NCBI GenBank assembly: GCA_021234155.1
Contig: JAJEKV010000572.1
Coordinates: forward strand, 64,001-128,000
Direction: 5' to 3'
Length of the DNA stretch: 64,000 nucleotides
DNA from: Isoetes taiwanensis
Lineage: Eukaryota > Streptophyta > Lycopodiopsida > Isoetales > Isoetaceae
Made by a program: the position numbers and the translations under genes. This document shows, one piece after another, positions 56,798 through 64,000 of this stretch (the stretch's first letter is position 1; the number at the start of each line of letters is the position of its first letter). The notes beneath the pieces were generated by a model. It was not told the origin of the DNA and searched no databases. It was given only the letters and a program-made list of their open reading frames with translations.

Positions 56798-59700
56798 TCA
56801 AATTAAGAAGTCACCATCTCTTCTAGATGGTTGATAAGTGTTAGGGCATACCATCGTATGTGGACTGTTCTTAAAACCACGGTACAACATATCATCGATT
56901 AGCAATGTGTTATGATGCATCCATGCTCCCTTCATTTCAGAATAAACCTTGCTCAACTCCTTCAACAAAATAGGCTTCCTATCAACTTTGAATGCCGTAT
57001 TTGTGCACTTACCTGAAGACCATGTAAACTGTAAGCTTTCTCGAACAGCTTTTTCAAACATTTGATTCAGAATAAGATTAGTTGCAGTGCTGCTCATTGT
57101 TGTCCAAATGGCAATCTTGAAGTTATCCTTGCACCACTCTAGAAGCTCCTTAGCCTTCGGGCGCAATACAGCTATCTTTGTGTGATTAAGGTGCTTTAGT
57201 TCTGCACCATCCATGACACAACTTGGCAATGGCTCAGTATTCTCAAACAGCTTCAGCAAAACTCCATCTAGCTCAAAAATCAAAAGCTTTTTATGCGACT
57301 TCATCCTTTTGGTACATGGAGACTTGGAAGGGCTGCTAAATACTAAGCTACGTTTAATTTTTCTTTCCTTGCAGCCATTATGAGCCCTTGCATTTTCTGG
57401 AAGGAAATGCTTTAAATAAACAAATACGAGACACTTCATACAAAAATAACAAAGAATTACCAGGTGAAACAGATTCTTGTGATTGTGTTCGATGAGATGT
57501 CTCCTTCTTTGTCTTCACAACTGGACTACATGATGAAATGGGAAGACTACCATGGGTTTCAATGGCCTTATTATCGTCTGCTGCACCAACAAACTTTGAT
57601 TGACACAAAGTAGCCTCCCTATTGACAACAAGCGGACTGCCCACATTCAGTTTATTTCCACAAGGTGATGAAGCAGTGTCGCTCACATCTTTCGCATGTT
57701 GCGGTCTCTTTAAGTCTACAAGCATTACAGAAAGCTAAATTGACAACATGTAATAACAAACACATAAGTTTTGCAGAAACCTAGTTTGTCCAAACATGCA
57801 TTACCTGGTGATATCATTGTCGTCTTTGGCTCATTCTCTTCGTGAAATATCAACTCTTTGTTTTTACCTTCAGCTTCCACAGCAGTACCTATCTTTGATG
57901 AGTGGCCTTGAATATCTAGATGTACATAAATAAAAAATCATTGCTATGCAACAACATTTGAAAAGCTAGTCCATTTGAACATATAATTACCTGGATGACT
58001 CAAGATTGCAGTGTTTGGCTCAAAAGACATCAGAGTTGTACAGCTATCGTGCAATTCCAAACCAGTTGCTGATTGTCCTTGACTATCTGTGTTTTGCAAA
58101 TGTGAAGAACATATACATGGTCATGCTTTTTAGAAGCTGCAATAAATCCTGCAAAGTAGAAAACATTTTTAGATTTGTTACCATCATTGTCCTTCTGCTC
58201 TTTGTAAGAAATAATGTCCATAGAACCCTTCCCAGTTGTTAATGCAGTGCTCAAACGTCTCGGCATAAGTTTATGTTCCTTGGGATATGATATGGAGGCC
58301 GGGGTGGAGCTAACACCTTTCATTCTCGATTTCTCTGTTTCCATATGCAAGTAACATTCATTAAGTTATCTTGTGTGAGCTGAAAATAATGAATACAACC
58401 AACCGTGCGAATCTAGGGTTATGCTAATGTTGGACTCCTGGCACCCCTTTAATCCAAGAAAAGACAGCCATGATTTTGACATGTTATATCCACAATCGGT
58501 ATAACAATATATTGTAGAGCAACTGCAAAAAAAAAAACACTGTTAGAAAAATTCATTCAGAAAATAATGGCATGGGAAGATGCTACACGAAATGCACTCA
58601 TAACATGCCACATGATATGCATGTCTACACTCCACAATAATGATTGGCAAGAGCATATCATCCAATGTCAGTGACCTGTTACAAAATGGGCATGCTTCAT
58701 TCAAATTAATGCTCAAATCTTCCTTCATACTATGAACAACGACCGGTGTTTGGGTAGGCAAACAAGGATCGAACTCAAAAGGTTTGCACATCTTCAGATC
58801 GAGATGCCAACAGCCTCATAAGGCAGGGCCTCAATTTGTTTAGCTGCTCCAACTCGACATCTCTAGAAATCTCTGAATTCAGTAAGTCATCGAGAGCTTG
58901 CTTCAAAGCTACACCCAATTCTTCAAGATCTCTTTCTTGCAAGTCAATTACTGCCTCAACACCCTCCTTCGCTGCACTTGAGAGCTTTGTGCACAAATCT
59001 TGGTACTTCTTAATCTCATTGGCCACACTAACCTGCCTAGCTTCCAAACCTTTAATATTTTCTTTGATGACACTGCACTTTTCGTCACTTAGTTGCAGTT
59101 CGATAGTCAGCTTGTTCACATCATGTTCTGCAATAGAAATCCATTCCTCCAATATCCTCGACATCTCTAAAACACAAAGAGACACTAAATTAGAATATTG
59201 AATAAATTAGATAAACAATTGACTGCCATTAACTTGCAGCTATAAGACACAAGTTGCAAGCTGTAACTTTGACCTATGGGACAGAAGCTTCAAGCTGCAA
59301 GCTGTATGATTGACCTATGACACACGCCAAAAGCTGGAAGTCGCAATCGCGGACCTATGCGTTACAAGCTTCAAGCCGCAAGTCGTGTGACTTTGACCTA
59401 TGGGACACAAGCTTCAAGCCGAGGTCAGAATCGCATGACACACTCTCTCACTATGACCGTGGGTGAATCCGCAACTACTAAGGCGTGGTGCACCATGGCT
59501 GAGACTGGCCAGATCTGTAAATAGTAAGGCATGACACATCTGCACCAAACAACTGTAAGCTTCCACCTGCAATTGCAACTGTGACTGGAAAGATTAAGAT
59601 GGTAGTAAACATTAACTAGAACATGTGCTTAAGCTTGTAGCTGCAACTCACAAATGCATGCTTTTACCTATGAGTTAACTGCAAGTTCAGGTTTGACTTA

Positions 59701-60335
59701 CAACATATACAAGCACATGCTTCTAACTATGAATACAACAACGATTTTAGATTTAGCTAAGAATGTACTACAGAAAAATAAAAAAATAAAAACAGCAATC
59801 AAATAGTACCTGGTATTTTTTTTGCGTAATTGGCATCATTCACCTGGGTCTTACATGGCACATTGGAGCTAACATAGATTTGTGAAGTGGGCTTATCAAC
59901 AAGCACTGGCGCAATTGGAGACATTGTCAACTGAGGAACAACATTTGTTGTAACTTTTTCCAGCCCATCCTCATAATCATTGTTTGAAAGTGCTCTACTC
60001 TTTGCAGCTGACTTTGCATGCTTGTAGAAGCTCATCCAGTTTATTTCACGGCCATTGCAATGTAAGAGAAATGCTACTGCCAATGCTTGAGGCACCTGCC
60101 CTCCTAAAATCTCTTACGATCATGTATTTTTGTATACAATGATAGAAACTCTTCCTTCTTGTTTTCCTTCAATAATCTGAACCTATAACAAGACTTACCA
60201 TTTACCTTTGGACCCCACATCTTTCGCATGTCATTCTCATCAACATTCTTGTCCTCTGATTTATATAACTCCTTAAAGGTCAAACCTTTCTTTGCTCAAA
60301 TTTGGAATTGCATCGTTTTGGTAATCGCTTCCATG
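56798..60335 (-). CDS. Multi-exon FCP1/NIF-type phosphatase with coiled coil and zinc module
   Basis: FCP1/NIF-family phosphatases dephosphorylate proteins such as the RNA polymerase II CTD. Minus-strand exons: about 60335 to a GT donor (ELYKSEDKN, MWGPK), 60095-59810 (VPQALAVAFLLHCNGREINW), 59166-58589 (coiled coil, DVELEQLNKLRPCL, then CPFCNRSLTLDD and ECRHAYHVACYEC), 58522-58404 (YCYTDCGYNM), 58334-58182, 58086-57991, 57915-57805, 57715-57461, and the last, 57396-56798 (LLIFELDGVLL, FKIAIWTTMSS, NTLLIDDMLYRGF). Most borders are phase 1 with exons ending in a Pro-Gly or similar split codon. The first motif is ELDG rather than DxDx(T/V), so activity is doubtful. Breaks: a one-base shift near 58795 (ASRSE to MCKPF), and an in-frame TGA in the first exon. 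So it is a damaged gene, or exons I have mis-set. Confidence 0.6.
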
Positions 60336-61550
60336 AGATCTGTAAACATATTAAGACAGAGTTTAAAGATTGGCTAGAATTAAAGAAATGCTTGAATCAA
60401 ATGTAAATATTTTGTAACAATTGGCTAGAGACGATTTTGGTCCATAAGAGCTATTACAGTCCTATATTTTCCCTGCCTAGAAAGATGAACTCAACAGCAT
60501 GTAAAATATTAAGACCCAGCATTATTCAACAAGCTGCCTACATTATTCACTTACACAAAGCATGTTCAGTCAATTACATGAGGTATGCTAAAAATACTTA
60601 ATAGTTATGGTAAGAATTTAGAGAAGATCACGCAAAGTCACTCAATTTATCTGAGCACTCAATATAAAGAATATGAATTAGGTCGAGTCCTCTTCTCTGC
60701 AAATTTAACTAGAGAATTAACAGCTTCAAATTTTATGCCTTATGGTGATTAAAACAAAGAGCATTAGTGTGAAGACTGGAGAAGACGAAGCTAATGCAAT
60801 AGAATAAGATTTAGAACAAGAAAAAGAACAAGAACGTGCATGATGCCGGAAGAACAACCTGAGGGAAAAGATGGAGGAGAAAACTTGATGCCGTTTTAGC
60901 TGTGTGGCAGAGGTGGGACGTTGAATGACGGAGCCAGAAGAGTCGGCAGCAAAAGAATTCCCTCCCTCCCATTCTTGCTATTTCCCGATCCCTCCCTCTC
61001 TCCGTTAGTTTCGGAAAATTCAAAATACCACCTGACATTCCCACTATTTTTCTAACTACTATAGTAGTTCGAATTAAGACTTTTTTGATACACTATATTG
61101 TGCTTCTACCCAATTCTGCCATAGGGTGCAAAATCGGTATTGGGTAGCGGAAATCACCGTCCGGACGCCGCTTACAAGTGCTTAAAATCGGCGTGTTTTA
61201 AACACGACGTGCCCGTCAAATGACAGGCTGAGAAAATCATGAGCTTGTTTGGTGCCGGAAACATGAATGCCTGTAGCCCGCCATATTCGTGGATGGTGGG
61301 CTAACCCATCTTGAATTCAAGCAAAATGGAGGGACTAATTGTTTCCAAGAATTGCCTGAACCGAAATTCAACAATTTGCCCTCACCAATTTTGCAATACA
61401 CAGAAATCCGGGATAGATGAAACCCAATTCCTCTCCCCGTTCAATTTACAGAGCCATTGATGCAGCAAGAAAGAGAGATCAGAGGCAGAGATTGTATGCA
61501 AAGAAGGTAGCAATGAAGAAGAATTCCCCTTCTAAAGATTAAGCCTTCAA
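60336..61550. other. Spacer between two divergent genes
   Basis: The minus-strand phosphatase-type gene and plus-strand DDE-like copy 2 are head to head across this ~1.2 kb. A pyrimidine-rich stretch near 60958-61003 could belong to a 5' UTR or promoter. No recognised coding domain. Confidence 0.4.
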
Positions 61551-64000
61551 AGAAGAATAAGAAATTGAGACCGAAAGTGACCATGAGAATAAGAGAAATT
61601 TCAGGAGAAATTTATGAAGTATTCAACCAAATTAGTACAAATGTTGATGACAATGACAAAAGGCAGTATCCTTGTGGTCTTCTTTGAGGGCAAAGGGATT
61701 TACCAATTGCTTCTATAAAGAAATCTAAGCAGGTTACTATGGCCCGAGCAAATGGTGAAGAATTTGAAGGAAAGAATGCAAGAACATAAGTTTGAGAGGA
61801 ATCATGACATGCTTCAGGTGCAAAAGGAAGTCCACCCCGATAATGGCGTTAGCAGGTACAAATGGTGTCAAGCCATTGAATCAAGCGTAAGTGGCGGATT
61901 GCTCAAGATCCCCGGAAAAACAATTTCAAATGCGCTTTTCAAAGAAGGGTGCAAGCTAACAAAGGGAAGGACCTTGGTCAATGTTCGGGAGGAGGAAGTG
62001 GATGGATAGCATGTTAGATTACAATAGAGAAGCTGTTATCAAGTTCTGAACAGAAAATACAAGAGTTTCTCCATACAAGAAAGACGTGAGGAGGTATGTA
62101 TCAGAGACAGGAATAAAGATGGAACATCCAATTCACCTTCTTGAAGTCAGCCAAGTAAGTATTCATCCTATATTGTAGGGTTCATTATATGTAGCATTTA
62201 TTTGGCATTCACACGATTTCCCTGCAGTTGCAATTCTACCTCAGGTTTAGAGAGGAGAATCCTCATATCAAAATTGCATTGCAGACTTTTGAGAGGTTGA
62301 AACCGAGTTTTGTAAGGAGGATGCGCGGAGAGGCATACATCTTTGTTGCATCCACCACTTGAAATTTGAATACATCATGCGGGGATTGAAACGACTGAGA
62401 AAATCGGGTGGAGTTCATGACAATTGCAACCCGCCATCGTGAGATTTGTGGCCCCGCCCGTAATGTGCAGCCAAGGAGCATACAATCAAGTGCACCCGGT
62501 GATTTATGGAGACAAGTGGTCCGCATCAAAGGTGATGATGAGGAGTGGTTTGATCATAACCGCTTGATGTTGGCGTGTAAAAATGTGGGTTGGATAGAAT
62601 TAGAAAATGTCCACGGGGAAATGGATGGCACGGGTTGGTACTAGTTACTTGGAAGACATTTGAAAAGCAACACGTGGACCGGGGAGAATTGGGGGATCCA
62701 AGAAAGGCTTTGAGGTACAAACCTGTCTTGAGATTAGTTTAAAAGGAGAGAAGTCCCAAAGAGTTTCAAGAGGATGTGAAGAAGGTAATATCAGATTTTG
62801 TTCCACACAATTACATAGCACATTGGCAGGCCAATCAGTTTAAATAGTGTGTGTCATCATTTCCAGAAGATACAATTGTATCTGTTATTGACTTCCTTTG
62901 AAAAATTACAAACATCAAGATCCGAGAATGAGCCCCGGTCCAATGCGGCATACTGAGACCAAGTTTCTATACTTGTTCACATAACATATAGACATGACAA
63001 AAGTGCCGATATTCCTGTTCCGTAAGTGCATGTAAGAAGATTGTCCAAAGAAGAAAAAAAAAAACGTAAGATTGGAGCGGTCGGGGAATAGACTCAACAA
63101 TGGTAGGAAGATCATAAAAGAGACTCACTTTTACATTTCTGATGATAAAGTGCATGACTCATTATTTGTGGAACACTACCTACAAAAACATGTTGCATGG
63201 CTTAAGGAACAGGAAATAGAGTATGAGAAGCATTGGGTTTGGAGTGATGGCTGCTCATCACAATTCAAGTCAGGAAAACCTTTTTTTTTCTTATGCAGGT
63301 ACTTCACAATGAATGACAAGGAAATAGTGTGGAACTACTTTGCCACTGCTCATGGTAAAGGTGAACACGATGGTGCAGGTGCTGTTATCAAAAGGCTGCT
63401 AAGTAAGGAACAACTCAAACCCAATGGTGTGCAACTGAGGCATGCTAAAGATATTGTGAAATTTCTGTGTATCAGTTGACGAAACAGATGAGATCAAAAG
63501 ATATTTTTGGGAAATTGAACCTGCTGTTGTGGCAAACATGCAAGAATATGAAATTGAAACACTTAAAGGCACAAAGAAGATTCATTGTATCAGACCTGTC
63601 AGCCGGAGTAGACCAAACAGGCTTGCTCATAGATGCCTGTCATGTTTCTGCTTGTTTTGCATGGATCATAATCGGGACTCCTGCATCAATACAGGTATAT
63701 TTGGAAAGTGGGAGGTAACTGACTTAAAACCAGGAGTTGAGAAGAAAAAGGAGACTCTTGAACAAGCCAATGAATGGATCAGTAATTTGGTAGAGGTAGG
63801 TGACAATTTTGCAGTGAATGCTGAGGTAGACAATTCAGAGGGTGTGGACTTCTATATCCTCAAGTGGCAGAACCCAAATGCACACTTGAAGATTCATACA
63901 AAGATGGATGGGGGCAAAAATTTGGAGTGCATGAGGTTATCTTAAGTGGATTGTATTATCAATTCTTGGGTAATTTCAAGTATATGTTGCTCATTAAACA
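61551..64000 (+). pseudogene. DDE-like transposase-type gene, copy 2 (decayed, runs off the window)
   Basis: Homologous to the gene at 50178-53474 in the same order. Landmarks: ENTRVSPYKKDVRRYVSETG near 62057 (compare ANTRVSPNAKDVRYKR in copy 1), then an intron-like gap, FYLRFREENPHIKIALQTFERLK (cited as FREENPHIKIALQTFE) near 62240, SVIDFL near 62880, then THFYISDDKVHD, HWVWSDGCSSQFKSGKPF, ATAHGKGEHDGAGAVIKR (63120-63410) and, in later frames, CLSCFCLFCMDH and LVEVGDNFAVNAEV. Stops and frame changes occur at about 62010, 62370, 62645, 62900 and 63478. The first acidic block is reduced to DFL. The gene is cut by the window end. It is a dead copy, useful for defining conserved residues. Confidence 0.82.

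Overview
This is nuclear DNA from a land plant or close streptophyte relative. The evidence is an ethylene-receptor pseudogene, a spliced PLP3-type phosducin-like gene, a eukaryotic tRNA-Ala, TTTAGGG-type telomeric repeats and spliceosomal introns throughout. Most of the window is transposon-derived. A pogo/Tigger-like transposase, a Crypton-like tyrosine recombinase and an unassigned DDE-like family occur beside the usual CACTA, LINE and Helitron elements. That mix hints at a non-seed plant (inference only).

1-7.6 kb: a minus-strand ethylene receptor copy (about 1.06-3.70 kb) that is broken and 3'-truncated; a normal tRNA-Ala(UGC) at 4106-4178 with decayed tandem copies of its 3' half and trailer; and a roughly 0.9 kb direct duplication (4.29-5.10 and 6.84-7.62 kb) whose copies are separated by other sequence and a 5'-truncated LINE.

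7.6-17.2 kb: one CACTA (En/Spm) DNA transposon that I can delimit to the base, 7631-17156, with 29-bp terminal inverted repeats and a TAT target duplication. It holds a decayed transposase, CG-rich palindromic subterminal arrays and a captured SNF2-helicase fragment.

17-32 kb: tRNA-related repeats, a gag zinc-knuckle relic, an AATCT-rich minisatellite, a long minus-strand LINE (ORF1, endonuclease, reverse transcriptase, pentanucleotide 3' tail, possible 5' tandem monomers) split by another insertion, and two arrays of GGCGCC-centred palindromes.

32-48 kb: a broken Cys-rich ORF, a MITE-like element beside a Helitron fragment, a decayed pogo/Tigger-like transposase, the PLP3 gene (with an apparent one-base deletion in exon 1), and a decayed plant L1-type LINE.

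48-64 kb: a Crypton-like (DUF3504-type) tyrosine recombinase pseudogene; a nearly intact two-exon gene for a DDE-like protein that I cannot place in a named superfamily; a multi-exon minus-strand gene joining coiled coil, Cys/His zinc module, repeated small phase-1 exons and a C-terminal FCP1/NIF-type phosphatase domain; and a second, decayed copy of the DDE-like gene running off the window end. The two DDE-like copies, with their conserved Cys-rich module, acidic motifs and C-terminal domain, are the best candidate for an undescribed mobile system here.
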